From the NCBI GenBank assembly GCA_964607705.1, contig CAZSLI010000026.1, positions 1 through 23,564 of the forward strand: a DNA stretch of 23,564 nucleotides, given 5' to 3'. This DNA comes from CAZSLI01 sp964607705. GTDB lineage: Bacteria > Actinomycetota > Coriobacteriia > Anaerosomatales > PHET01. Below the pieces are notes generated by a model, which made no database searches, had not been told where the DNA came from, and saw only the letters and a program-made list of their open reading frames with translations. Shown piece by piece: positions 14,748 through 22,692 of this stretch. Both the position numbers and the translations under genes were made by a program. Position 1 is the stretch's first letter, and each line of letters begins with the position of its first letter.

Positions 14748-15032
14748 CTACTTAAGACCGCCGATGAGGTCCTCGACCGGGATTGCCGCAAGGGTCTCGA
14801 TGCGGATGGAACCGCGTGAGGCCAGTTCGAGTGCTGCCCTCGCTGCGGTCATGTCGTCCGGCGCCTCGACGATGTTCACGAAGTCGAACCTGCCGAGGAC
14901 GGCGTACTGCTGGAGCACCTTCAGGCCCATGTTCGACAGCTCGCTGTCCACCTCGAGGATGTGCTCGGGGTTGTTCTTCACGGTCTTGGCGCCCTGATCG
15001 GTCAGTCGGCTGAGCATCACGTACAGCGGCAT
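14748..15032 (-). CDS. GYD-domain protein
   Basis: This is a small 94-residue cytosolic protein of the GYD family, a ferredoxin-like alpha/beta fold of unknown biochemical function. It starts MPLYVMLSRLTDQGAKTVK, has the central segment LGRFDFVNIVEAPDDMTAARAALELASRGSIRIETL, and ends IPVEDLIGGLK, which fits the usual length. The ATG at 15032 is chosen because the family starts at this MPLY-type sequence and GGGGTGG lies just upstream. An earlier in-frame start at 15068 would run into the hairpin that follows the upstream ligase gene. The ligase gene lies 52 bases upstream on the same strand and may share its transcript. Confidence 0.85.
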   Translation of the reverse strand: MPLYVMLSRLTDQGAKTVKNNPEHILEVDSELSNMGLKVLQQYAVLGRFDFVNIVEAPDDMTAARAALELASRGSIRIETLAAIPVEDLIGGLK

Positions 15033-15066
15033 GGCCACCACCCCTTTCGCACCCCGGCTCATACCC

Positions 15067-15085
15067 ACGGGCGCGGGGCGCCCGT
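15067..15085 (-). terminator. hairpin after the acyl-CoA ligase/GNAT gene
   Basis: On the minus strand, ACGGGCGC-CCC-GCGCCCGT is a perfect 8-bp stem with a 3-base loop; its first base is the last base of the ligase stop codon. It may end or weaken that transcript before the GYD gene. There is no T-tract. Confidence 0.45.
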
Positions 15086-17745
15086 CACTCGAGGTCGAGG
15101 CAGACCCGCACCATGCCGTCTTCGGGTTGCTCGGCGGTGAAGCCCAGATTCTCGGCGAGGTCGAGCATGGGCTGGTTGTCAGCCGTGATGAGTGCCTCGA
15201 TCTCAGCGAAGCCGCGCTCCTGCGCGATGCCGATGATCAGGTCCGCCAGCTTGAAGCCCAGGCCGCGCCCTTGGAAGTCGTCGTGGACTATGACCGTCAG
15301 CTCGCCCGACCCGCGGGTCGGGTCGCCGAGGAGCCGTCCGACGCCGAGGATCCGGCGCTGGCCCTCCTGCGTGAGCTCCGCGACTATGGCCAGCTCGCGC
15401 TCGTAGTCGATGTTGGTAAAGCGCACGAGCCGCTCGTGGCTCAACTCGGGCAGGCCCGCGAAGAAGCGGCTCTTGAGGGATGCCTCGCTCATCGTCCGGA
15501 GCATGTCGCCGATCATCGGTTCGTCCTCCGGGCGAATCGGCCTGAGCAACACCTCCGTGCCGTCGTTCATGCGCCAGGGCGCCACGTAGCGGGTGGGGTA
15601 CGGCGTGATGACGAGGTGCGGCCTGTCCGGGTGCCCGTCGAGCACCGCCTGGTCGATGATGATGCGCGCGTCCACCACGATGGGCTTGCCGTTCGAGATG
15701 ACGACCGGGTTGATGTCGATCTCGGCGATCTCAGGGAAGTCGACCACGATGTTGCTCAGCATGGTGATGAGTTGCTCGACCGATTCGAGGTCCGGCGCGA
15801 CGACGCCGCCGGGATGGTTGGTCATCGTGCGGTAAACGCGTGTCTCCTCCATCATCCGGCGAGCGAGAACCGGGTTGAGCGGAGGCAGCGCCACGGCGAA
15901 GTCGGCCAGCGACTCGGCCGCCACGCCGCCGGCGCCGAACACCACGACCGACCCGAACTGCTCGTCCTTCTTCATGCCGAGGATCAGCTCGTAGTCGATC
16001 TTGCGGATCATCTTCTGGACCGAGACGCCCTCGATGGCGGCCTGCGGGTTCTTCGCCTTCACTCGCGCGATCATGGTGTCGTATGCCTGGCGCAGGTCGT
16101 CGGCGGAACACGGGCCCACCTCGACGCCGCCCGCCGCACTCTTGTGGGTGATGTCGTGCGAGACGATCTTGAGCACCACCGGGTAGCCGAGCCGCTCGGC
16201 AGCCTCCAGCGCCTCCTCGGCGGACTGAACGATCTCGGCGGGGACCGTGGGCATGCCGTAGGTCATGAGGAAGCGCTTCGACTCCTCCTCCGTGAGCACC
16301 AGCCGACCGGAATGCGCGACGCGGCGCACCAGCGCCTGCAGGTTGTGGCTCGGCGGCGCTACGTCGATTCCCAGCTCCGACGGGGTCTCGTAGAGCAGCT
16401 CGAGGTTCTTCGAGTAGCGATACATGCCGAGATAGGTCTTGACTGCCTCCTCGGGCGTCTCGTACGTCGGGACGCCGGCTTCGCTGAAGATGCGGCGGCC
16501 CTCGCGGATGGTCTGGCCGCCCATCAACACGGTAAGCACAGGCTTCTCGGAGCCCTTCACCAAATCAGCTACCTGTCGCGCCATCTCGTCGGGGCGCGCG
16601 TTGCCCTGCGGGGTGTAGATGACGAGGATGCCGTTGATGCTCGGCTCCTTGAGGCAGGCGCTGACGGCTGCGACGAAACGGTCGCTGCCCGCGTCTCCTA
16701 GCACGTCGATGGGATTGCCGTGGCTCCAGTATGGGGGGAGCGCCTGGTTGAGGCGCTCGACCATAGCATCCGGGATCTCGGCGAGCTGGCCACCGTGTTC
16801 GACTATCGCATCGGTCGCCATGACGCCGAGGCCTCCGGCGTTTGTGACGATGGCAACGGCCGGCCCCTTGGGCAGGCGTGCGGAGTCGAGGACGGCGGCC
16901 GCGTTGAACAGCCCGGCCACCTCGTGCACCCGTACGACGCCGTTGCGACGGAAGGCGGCCTCGTAGATCTCGTCGCCGCCCGCCATCGAGCCTGTATGGG
17001 ACAGCGCCGCTTTCGCGCTCTCGGCATACCGGCCCGGCTTGAGCACGATGATCGGCTTGTTGCGTGCGAAGCTGCGGGCGGCGCTCATGAAGCGGCGAGC
17101 GTTCCCGATCGTCTCCATATATATGAGGATCGCGCGGGTCTGCTCGTCCTCGCCGAGGAAGTCGACGAGATCGGCGAAGTCCACGTCGACCATAGCGCCG
17201 ACACTCGCGAACATCGAGAAGCCGATGTGCGCGTCGATCGCCCAGTCGAGCATGCCCGTTCCTAGCGCGCCGCTCTGCGAGATGAGCGCGATGTTGCCCG
17301 GCTGCGGCGTGATCTTGAGGAAGGAAGCGTTGAGGTCGACGGTCGGACGGATGACGCCGAGGCAGTTGGGGCCCACCACCCGCATGGGGCTGTCGGCCAG
17401 CACCTCGCGGACCTTCGCCTCCAGCTCCGCCCCGGCCGCGCCCGTCTCGCCGAAGCCGGCTGAGACCACGATCGCGCCGTGGACGCCCTTTGCTGCGCAT
17501 GCGGCCAGTACGTCGGGGACGGTCGCGGCCGGTGTGGCCACCATCGCCAGATCGACCTCGCCTGGCACCTCCCCGATGGTCTTGTACGCCGGCACGCCGA
17601 GGATCGTCGCGTGCTTGGGGTTCACCGGCCACACCGTACGCCCGCCCGAGGCGAGCGCGTTGTCCATGATCGTGCGACCTACCGAGCCTTCCGTCTCCGA
17701 CGCTCCGATGACGGCGATCGTCTTGGGATCGAACATCCTGCGCAT
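15085..17745 (-). CDS. ADP-forming acyl-CoA ligase fused to a GNAT acetyltransferase (Pat-like)
   Basis: This 886-residue protein has three parts. Residues about 1-455 form the CoA-binding and ligase-CoA half (MFDPKTIAVIGAS, RVVGPNCLGV, IALISQSGALG). Residues about 480-700 form an ATP-grasp half (GYPVVLKIVSHDITHKSAAGG). Residues about 725-886 form a GNAT domain with the acetyl-CoA loop QGRGLG (825-830). Members either make acetate or another acid plus ATP from acyl-CoA and ADP, or act as protein lysine acetyltransferases (Pat/PatZ). Here SHTGSMAGG with His250 and THKS with His534 look intact; in PatZ-type proteins the ligase is thought to be inactive. It may thus be a working ADP-forming ligase with an acetyltransferase. 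The ATG at 17745 has GGAGGT 6 bases upstream. Confidence 0.9.
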   Translation of the reverse strand: MRRMFDPKTIAVIGASETEGSVGRTIMDNALASGGRTVWPVNPKHATILGVPAYKTIGEVPGEVDLAMVATPAATVPDVLAACAAKGVHGAIVVSAGFGETGAAGAELEAKVREVLADSPMRVVGPNCLGVIRPTVDLNASFLKITPQPGNIALISQSGALGTGMLDWAIDAHIGFSMFASVGAMVDVDFADLVDFLGEDEQTRAILIYMETIGNARRFMSAARSFARNKPIIVLKPGRYAESAKAALSHTGSMAGGDEIYEAAFRRNGVVRVHEVAGLFNAAAVLDSARLPKGPAVAIVTNAGGLGVMATDAIVEHGGQLAEIPDAMVERLNQALPPYWSHGNPIDVLGDAGSDRFVAAVSACLKEPSINGILVIYTPQGNARPDEMARQVADLVKGSEKPVLTVLMGGQTIREGRRIFSEAGVPTYETPEEAVKTYLGMYRYSKNLELLYETPSELGIDVAPPSHNLQALVRRVAHSGRLVLTEEESKRFLMTYGMPTVPAEIVQSAEEALEAAERLGYPVVLKIVSHDITHKSAAGGVEVGPCSADDLRQAYDTMIARVKAKNPQAAIEGVSVQKMIRKIDYELILGMKKDEQFGSVVVFGAGGVAAESLADFAVALPPLNPVLARRMMEETRVYRTMTNHPGGVVAPDLESVEQLITMLSNIVVDFPEIAEIDINPVVISNGKPIVVDARIIIDQAVLDGHPDRPHLVITPYPTRYVAPWRMNDGTEVLLRPIRPEDEPMIGDMLRTMSEASLKSRFFAGLPELSHERLVRFTNIDYERELAIVAELTQEGQRRILGVGRLLGDPTRGSGELTVIVHDDFQGRGLGFKLADLIIGIAQERGFAEIEALITADNQPMLDLAENLGFTAEQPEDGMVRVCLDLE

Positions 17746-17897
17746 GGGCACACCTCCACCATCGAAGGTTCCCCAGGACGGCGTGGCGTCACGCGGGGAC
17801 TCGCGTTCGCAGCGACCGCCTACCGGAAGACCTTCCAGTACTGATTGAAACTGGCATAATCGGCAGCGTCCGCACGCCTGCGAGAAAGACGCCCTTG

Positions 17898-18656
17898 ATG
17901 GAACAGCTGTTCACCCCCGCCGCCGTGATCTCGCTTTTCACGTTGACCGTGCTCGAGCTCGTTCTCGGGGTCGACAACATCATCTTCCTAGCGATCGTGA
18001 CCGACAGCGTGCCTGCCGAGAAGCGCGACTTCGTGCGCAAGTTCGGACTCTCGCTCGCGCTGATCGGCAGGATCGTCATGGTGCTCGGCATCGCTCGGCT
18101 GCTGGCGCTCGAGAGCAACGTGCTGTTCACCATCGCGGGCCACGAGTTCAGCACTAAGGACGTTATCCTGCTCGCCGGTGGTCTGTTCCTCACCTACAAG
18201 GCGGTCACCGAGATCTACAAGGAGACCGAGCTCAAGGAAGAGGAAGGCGAGCACGAGGCCAAGAAGATGGGCACCGGTAAGGGCGCTATGGCCGGCGTCA
18301 TCGCCCAGATCGTCGTCGTCGACATGGTGTTCGCCATCGACTCGGTGCTCACCGCCGTGGGCCTGACTCAGCAGTACATCATCATCATCATCGCGATGAC
18401 CATCGCCGTCGTCGCCATGATGTTCTTCGCAGGCCCGCTCGCCGACTTCATCCAGAAGCACCCGTCGCTCAAGATGCTTGCGCTGGCGTTCCTAGTGCTC
18501 GTGGGCGTGCTGCTCATCGCCGACGCGTTCGGAGAAGAGCTCGACCGCAACTACGTCTACTTCGCGATCCTGTTCTCGCTGGGTGTCGAGGCGCTCAATT
18601 TCCGGCGCACGGCTAACCTCACGAGGCAAAAGGCCGAGGGCTCCGGCGGGATCTGA
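17898..18656 (+). CDS. TerC-family membrane protein
   Basis: This 252-residue membrane protein has seven or so helices and the TerC-family acidic membrane motifs: ELVLGVDNIIFLAIV near the N-terminus and VVVDMVFAIDSVLTAVGLT in the second half. The two halves are joined by a charged loop (KETELKEEEGEHEAKKMG). TerC proteins are linked to tellurite resistance and, in several bacteria, to manganese export that supports exported enzymes. ATG at 17898 is preferred to the TTG just before it because GAGAAAG is then about 9 bases away. It is divergent from the ligase gene across 152 bases, in which CATAAT at 17855-17860 could be a -10 box. No yybP-ykoY manganese riboswitch was recognised there. Confidence 0.92.
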   Translation: MEQLFTPAAVISLFTLTVLELVLGVDNIIFLAIVTDSVPAEKRDFVRKFGLSLALIGRIVMVLGIARLLALESNVLFTIAGHEFSTKDVILLAGGLFLTYKAVTEIYKETELKEEEGEHEAKKMGTGKGAMAGVIAQIVVVDMVFAIDSVLTAVGLTQQYIIIIIAMTIAVVAMMFFAGPLADFIQKHPSLKMLALAFLVLVGVLLIADAFGEELDRNYVYFAILFSLGVEALNFRRTANLTRQKAEGSGGI

Positions 18657-18665
18657 GGCGGCCCC

Positions 18666-18974
18666 GTGAGCGACGCAGAGCACAAACAGAAGGCCGAGGA
18701 GCCGAACAGCGAGGTTTTCGCGCTGCCGCGGACCAAGTTGGGGATGACCGGCGGGGTCATGGCCTTGCTCTTCCTGTTCCTGTTCGCGCCAAAGATCCTC
18801 GCGAGCATCCCGTTCGGGGCAGTGGTGGTGTTCTCAATGGGCATTGCGGCGGGCATCGTGTGCCTTCTTGCGATGCTCATCCACGGCGAGCGCTCGTGGA
18901 TGAACTGGCTGGGGCTTCTCGTCGGGGTCATCGGCGTCGTCGCACTGATCGTCGTCTTCTTCATCCTGCGGTAG
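18666..18974 (+). CDS. small membrane protein with ERSW motif (first of two relatives)
   Basis: This 102-residue protein has a polar N-terminal tail (about 1-25) and about three hydrophobic segments, with the conserved-looking patterns FALPRTKLG before the first and HGERSWMNW before the last. The family was not recognised. The protein at 20891 has the same layout, with FELPNTSVG and KHERSWVLW, so the two are related. The GTG start overlaps no gene but its ribosome-binding site (GAGGCGG) includes the stop of terC, 10 bases upstream, so it is coupled to terC. It may be an accessory subunit of a nearby transporter, which is inference only. Confidence 0.75.
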   Translation: MSDAEHKQKAEEPNSEVFALPRTKLGMTGGVMALLFLFLFAPKILASIPFGAVVVFSMGIAAGIVCLLAMLIHGERSWMNWLGLLVGVIGVVALIVVFFILR

Positions 18975-19079
18975 CGCCCAGGTTCTGCGCCGCTCGGTCC
19001 GCCGCTTGCCGAAGACGACGACCGTCCGCATGACGGGAGAGTGACGCTGGGCGCCTCGGGGACCGCCGGGCTCGTACGC

Positions 19080-19090
19080 TGTGCTACGTT
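19080..19090 (+). promoter_or_regulatory. extended -10-like element upstream of the SulP gene
   Basis: TGTGCTACGTT has a TAnnnT -10 box with upstream TG, 34 bases before the GTG at 19125, in a 150-base gap. No clear -35 box. It matches the pattern at 9923 before the MFS gene. Confidence 0.3.
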
Positions 19091-19124
19091 CTTTGGGTCC
19101 CCTTGATCCGTCCTTGGAGCACCC

Positions 19125-20816
19125 GTGCCTGCGATCCTCGAAGCTTGGCGCGCCGGTCTGTTTCGGCGTGACCGCATCACATCCGACCTCGCCGCCGGCG
19201 CGGTAGTCGGAGTGGTGGCCCTGCCACTGGCCATGGCCTTCGCGATCGCCTCGGGCGCTAAGCCGGAGCAGGGCCTCTACACGGCGCTGCTCGCCGGGTT
19301 GCTCGTGACGCTCCTGGGCGGCAGTCGGGTGCAGATCGCCGGACCGACCGGCGCGTTCGCGGTGCTGCTCGTCACGATCACGGCAAAGTTCGGCTTCGCG
19401 GGCCTGCAGATCATCACGCTCATGGCCGGGCTCATACTCGTGGTCCTCGGCCTATCGCGCCTCGGCGCGGTCATCCGCTATATGCCGGAATCGGTCGTCC
19501 TTGGCTTCACCGCGGGAATCGCCGTGGTCATTTGGGTGGGGCAATGGCAGAACTTCTTCGGGTTGCCGGCCGTCGAGGGCACTTCCCTGCTGGAGAAGCT
19601 GCCCGGTCTGGTGCGGGCGCTGCCACAGCTCGACCTTGCCACGACGTTGATCGGGGTGGCGTCGCTCGCCGTACTCGTGTTGTGGCCGAAGATACCTGTC
19701 CTCGGCAAGGTGCCGGCGCCCATGGTCGCGCTCCTCGCCGGCACCGCCGCAGTCGCCGTGTGGCAGCCAGCGTCCGTTGCGACCATCGGTAGCGTGTTTG
19801 GGGGCATCCCCTCGGGGCTGCCGCACTTCACGCCCCCGCATCTCTCCATGGCGCAGGTGCCTGAACTAGTGCAGCCTGCGATCGCCATCGCGCTCCTCGG
19901 CGCGATCGAGTCGCTTCTCTCGGCGACCGTCGCGGACGGCCTCATCGGCACGAAACACGACCCTAACCAGGAGCTCGTCGGGCAGGGCATCGCGAACGTC
20001 GGGGCGTCGCTCTTCGGCGGCTTTGCGGCGACCGGCGCCATCGCGCGCACCGCGACCAGCGTTCGCCACGGAGGCAGGTCGCCGATAGCCGGCTTGTCGC
20101 ATGCGGCTACGATCGCGCTCGTGTTGTTGGTTCTCGCACCGCTGGCCAACAACGTGCCGCTGACCACGCTTGCGGCGATCCTGTTCGTGGTCGCCTGGGA
20201 CATGAGCCAGCTCGCGCGAGTCGCGCGCATCGCTCGTCGCGCTCCTCGCTCGGACGTCGGAGTCATGTTCGCGACGATGGCGCTCGCGATCTTCGCCGAC
20301 CTCTCGATCGCCGTCGAGGTCGGCGTCATCCTCGCGCTGCTGAACTTCTTGCGCCGGATGATCGCCACCGTCGAGGTGCGCGCGTTACCTGCCGAGGAGT
20401 TCGCATCGCACATCGCCGAGGACCCCGGCTACCGCCCCGGATCCGGAATCTCAGCCGACGCAGCCGAGCTCAGGTTGCCCGAGGGCATCATCGTGTACAC
20501 CGTCGACGGACCGTTCTTCTTCGGGGCAGCCGAACAGTTCGAGAGCGCCCTGTTGCACAGCGATAGCGACCCGCATGCGGTGATCATCAAGCTTGCGAGG
20601 GTGCCTTTCATCGACCTCACCGGCCTCGTCGCGTTGCGCGACGTCGTTGGCGCGCTGCGCAAACGCGGGGTGCGCGTGTACCTGTGCGATGCACTGCCTG
20701 CGGTCGAGGAGCGGCTCAGAGGCGACGACCTGCTCGGCGAGGACGGGGCTCCCGCATCGCTCACCCTCGGAGCGGCGGTAATGCTTGCCGAGGAGGCGGA
20801 CTCCAGCGGCTCTTAG
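19125..20816 (+). CDS. SulP-family anion transporter with C-terminal STAS domain
   Basis: This is a 563-residue transporter. The N-terminal membrane domain (about 15-415) has the SulP signature DLAAGAVVGVVALPLAMAFAI, QGLYTALLAGLL and IAGPTGAFAVLLV, and later NPNQ-like DPNQELVGQGIAN. The C-terminal STAS domain (about 450-545) includes GIIVYTVDGPFFFG, VPFIDLTGL and a final Ala/Glu-rich tail. SulP proteins carry sulphate, bicarbonate or other anions, usually with proton or sodium; which one applies is not visible, and there is no carbonic-anhydrase fusion. The GTG start has TTGGAG 5 bases upstream. The gene is framed by two related small membrane proteins (18666 and 20891). Confidence 0.93.
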   Translation: MPAILEAWRAGLFRRDRITSDLAAGAVVGVVALPLAMAFAIASGAKPEQGLYTALLAGLLVTLLGGSRVQIAGPTGAFAVLLVTITAKFGFAGLQIITLMAGLILVVLGLSRLGAVIRYMPESVVLGFTAGIAVVIWVGQWQNFFGLPAVEGTSLLEKLPGLVRALPQLDLATTLIGVASLAVLVLWPKIPVLGKVPAPMVALLAGTAAVAVWQPASVATIGSVFGGIPSGLPHFTPPHLSMAQVPELVQPAIAIALLGAIESLLSATVADGLIGTKHDPNQELVGQGIANVGASLFGGFAATGAIARTATSVRHGGRSPIAGLSHAATIALVLLVLAPLANNVPLTTLAAILFVVAWDMSQLARVARIARRAPRSDVGVMFATMALAIFADLSIAVEVGVILALLNFLRRMIATVEVRALPAEEFASHIAEDPGYRPGSGISADAAELRLPEGIIVYTVDGPFFFGAAEQFESALLHSDSDPHAVIIKLARVPFIDLTGLVALRDVVGALRKRGVRVYLCDALPAVEERLRGDDLLGEDGAPASLTLGAAVMLAEEADSSGS

Positions 20817-20844
20817 CCGGCGTTTCCGGTTCCGCCCGCGAGCG

Positions 20845-20850
20845 TACAAT
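20845..20850 (+). promoter_or_regulatory. -10-like box (TACAAT) before the second small membrane protein
   Basis: TACAAT in AGCGTACAATCCC lies 40 bases before the ATG at 20891, in a 74-base gap after the SulP gene. No convincing -35 is present. A promoter here would separate this gene from sulP. Confidence 0.35.
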
Positions 20851-20890
20851 CCCTACCAAGGGGCCATTGCTTTGAGGGGGGCGGATCGTC

Positions 20891-21217
20891 ATGTCCGACG
20901 CCGCATCGAACGAGCAGGTCATCTCGGCGAGGCCTGACCGGACCGGCAGCAGGTTGTTCGAACTGCCGAATACCTCCGTTGGCAGGTGGAGCGCCGGCAT
21001 CACGGTCGTGTTCGTGCTGGTGATCGGGCTCAAGCTGGCTTCCCTGCCGGTCCCGGTGCCGACGATTGGCGCATTCGCACTGGAATTCGTGGGGGGTGCC
21101 TTGGCGCTCGTTGCCGTCATCGGCAAGCACGAACGTTCATGGGTCCTGTGGTTCGCGATCGCCTTGTTCGTGCTCGCGCTCGCGTGGACCGTCGCCGAGA
21201 TCGCCTACCCTCACTAA
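20891..21217 (+). CDS. small membrane protein with ERSW motif (second of two relatives)
   Basis: This 108-residue protein has a polar N-terminal tail (about 1-30), FELPNTSVG, and then about three hydrophobic segments interrupted by IGKHERSWVLW. It matches the protein at 18666 in length, layout and both short motifs (F-x-L-P-x-T-x-x-G and E-R-S-W). The family was not recognised. A run of G (GAGGGGGG) 9 bases upstream serves as the ribosome-binding site of the ATG. It follows the SulP gene by 74 bases and ends 110 bases before the ornithine genes. Its function is unknown; its place suggests a link to the SulP transporter or a general membrane role. Confidence 0.75.
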   Translation: MSDAASNEQVISARPDRTGSRLFELPNTSVGRWSAGITVVFVLVIGLKLASLPVPVPTIGAFALEFVGGALALVAVIGKHERSWVLWFAIALFVLALAWTVAEIAYPH

Positions 21218-21327
21218 CGCCGCCCACCGACCGGACAGGTCACGGCTACTCTCGCACCCGCCGCTGTGGGAAGATTCGGCGTGCATAGACTCGCTCATCT
21301 TCTGCATCAGGCGAAGGGTGGTCGCAC

Positions 21328-22335
21328 GTGATCAAGGTCGCAGTGTGGGGCACAGGAATGATGTCGCAGGGGCTGCTCGGCTTCCTGCTGGACCGTCCGA
21401 ACCAGGTTGAGATCGTTGGAGTCATCGCTTACGAGCCTGAGCTTGAGGGCAAGCCGGTGAGCGAGCTCCTCGGCAGGCCGTGTGACGTGAGCATGACCAC
21501 CGACTTCGACGCCGTTCTTGCCGAGAAGCCGGACGTCGTCTGCATCGCGACCCAGAGCTTCCTGCACGAGGTCACGCCGCAGATCGAGCCGAGCATCCGC
21601 GCCGGCGCGAACGTGATCTGCACTGCCGAGACGCTCGCGTACCCGTGGGCGAGCGACCCCGAGTGGGCCGAGCGCATCGACGCGCTCGCGAAGGAGCACG
21701 GCGTCTCAGTGCTCGGCACGGGCATCAATCCGGGCTTCATCCTCGACGCGCTCATCGTCATGTGGAGCTCCGTGAACCTGCGCATCGACCGCATCGAGGC
21801 CCAGCGCGTGAACGACCTCTCGCCGTTCGGCCCCACCGTGATGCGGACCCAGGGCGTCGGCACCACCGTGGAGGAGTTCGAAGCCGGGGTGGCGGACGGC
21901 AGCATCGTGGGCCACATCGGCTTCCCCGAGTCGATCCACCTCATCGGCCGCGCGTTGGGCTGGAAGTTCGATCGCGTCGAGGAGACACGCGAGCCCATTG
22001 TGTCGACGGTCGAGCGCTCGACGCCGCACGTGACGGTCAAGCCGGGCAACGTCGCCGGATGCAAGCAGATAGGTCGCGGATACGTCGGCGACGAGCTCAA
22101 GATCGAGCTGACCCACCCCCAACAGATCCACCCGCACATGGAGGGTGTCGGCACGGGCGACTACATCCACATCTTCGGCGATCCCGAGGTGCACATGGCC
22201 ACCAACCCGGAGATCCCGGGCGGCAAGGGCACCTACGCGAGCACGGGGAACTACATCCCGCTCATCGGCGACGCTCCTGCGGGAATCGTCACTGTGGTGG
22301 ATCTGCCGATCCCGCGCTTCTGGGCACCCGCTTAG
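21328..22335 (+). CDS. ord: 2,4-diaminopentanoate dehydrogenase
   Basis: This 335-residue enzyme oxidatively deaminates (2R,4S)-2,4-diaminopentanoate to 2-amino-4-oxopentanoate with NAD(P)+, the third step of ornithine fermentation. The N-terminal Rossmann fold (KVAVWGTGMMSQGLL, VVCIATQSF) resembles DapB-like dehydrogenases. INPGFILDALIVMWSS and RVNDLSPFGPTVMRTQGVGTT follow, and the C-terminal half ends with MATNPEIPGGKGTYASTGNYIP. Length and order fit the Clostridium Ord family. The assignment is strengthened by the two thiolase subunits directly downstream. The GTG start has AAGGGTGG about 7 bases upstream. The gene opens the operon; TAGACT at 21286-21291 is a weak -10 candidate. Confidence 0.92.
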   Translation: MIKVAVWGTGMMSQGLLGFLLDRPNQVEIVGVIAYEPELEGKPVSELLGRPCDVSMTTDFDAVLAEKPDVVCIATQSFLHEVTPQIEPSIRAGANVICTAETLAYPWASDPEWAERIDALAKEHGVSVLGTGINPGFILDALIVMWSSVNLRIDRIEAQRVNDLSPFGPTVMRTQGVGTTVEEFEAGVADGSIVGHIGFPESIHLIGRALGWKFDRVEETREPIVSTVERSTPHVTVKPGNVAGCKQIGRGYVGDELKIELTHPQQIHPHMEGVGTGDYIHIFGDPEVHMATNPEIPGGKGTYASTGNYIPLIGDAPAGIVTVVDLPIPRFWAPA

Positions 22336-22365
22336 GCTCTTCGACCAGAGACGAAGGTGATACCG

Positions 22366-22692
22366 ATGGCAACCGACCGCTGCCGCCCCGGCGACTGGGT
22401 GGAGGTCGAGTCCGTCCTGCTCGAGCCAGCTGACCGTTCGCCTGCGCTCCCTCCCGAGACTGCCGAGAAGCCGCTGCGCATGTGGATCAAGGGCTTCGCC
22501 GAGGCTGACGCTGGCATGGGCGACGAGGTCACTGTCGAGACCATGACGGGCCGCCGAGTGACCGGCCGGCTCACCGCAGTGAACCCCGGCTACCACCACA
22601 CCTTCGGCGACCCCCCACCCGAGATCACGCACATCGGACGCGACCTGCGCGCACGGCTGCGCTGCTACCGCGCAGGGGGTGAGGCGCGATGA
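22366..22692 (+). CDS. ortA: 2-amino-4-oxopentanoate thiolase, alpha subunit
   Basis: This small 108-residue subunit works with OrtB to cleave 2-amino-4-oxopentanoate with CoA to acetyl-CoA and alanine. It has the compact beta-rich pattern of OrtA: CRPGDWVEVESVLLEPADRSP, then LRMWIKGF, GDEVTVETMTGRRVTGRL, and NPGYHHTFGDPPPEITHIG near the end. ATG at 22366 is preferred to the GTG at 22357 because GAAGGTG then lies 6 bases upstream. It begins 30 bases after ord, and its stop overlaps the ortB start as ATGA, so the two subunits are translationally coupled. Confidence 0.92.
   Translation: MATDRCRPGDWVEVESVLLEPADRSPALPPETAEKPLRMWIKGFAEADAGMGDEVTVETMTGRRVTGRLTAVNPGYHHTFGDPPPEITHIGRDLRARLRCYRAGGEAR

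Noticed and set aside
15031..16701. Long plus-strand open frame (556 codons) opposite the acyl-CoA ligase gene
   Set aside because: Antisense shadow of a clearly recognised gene; no family pattern and highly charged composition.
17746..17897. Possible yybP-ykoY manganese riboswitch upstream of terC
   Set aside because: A GGGGACTCG and a CCGCCTACCGG are present, but they are too close together and the surrounding conserved helices are missing.
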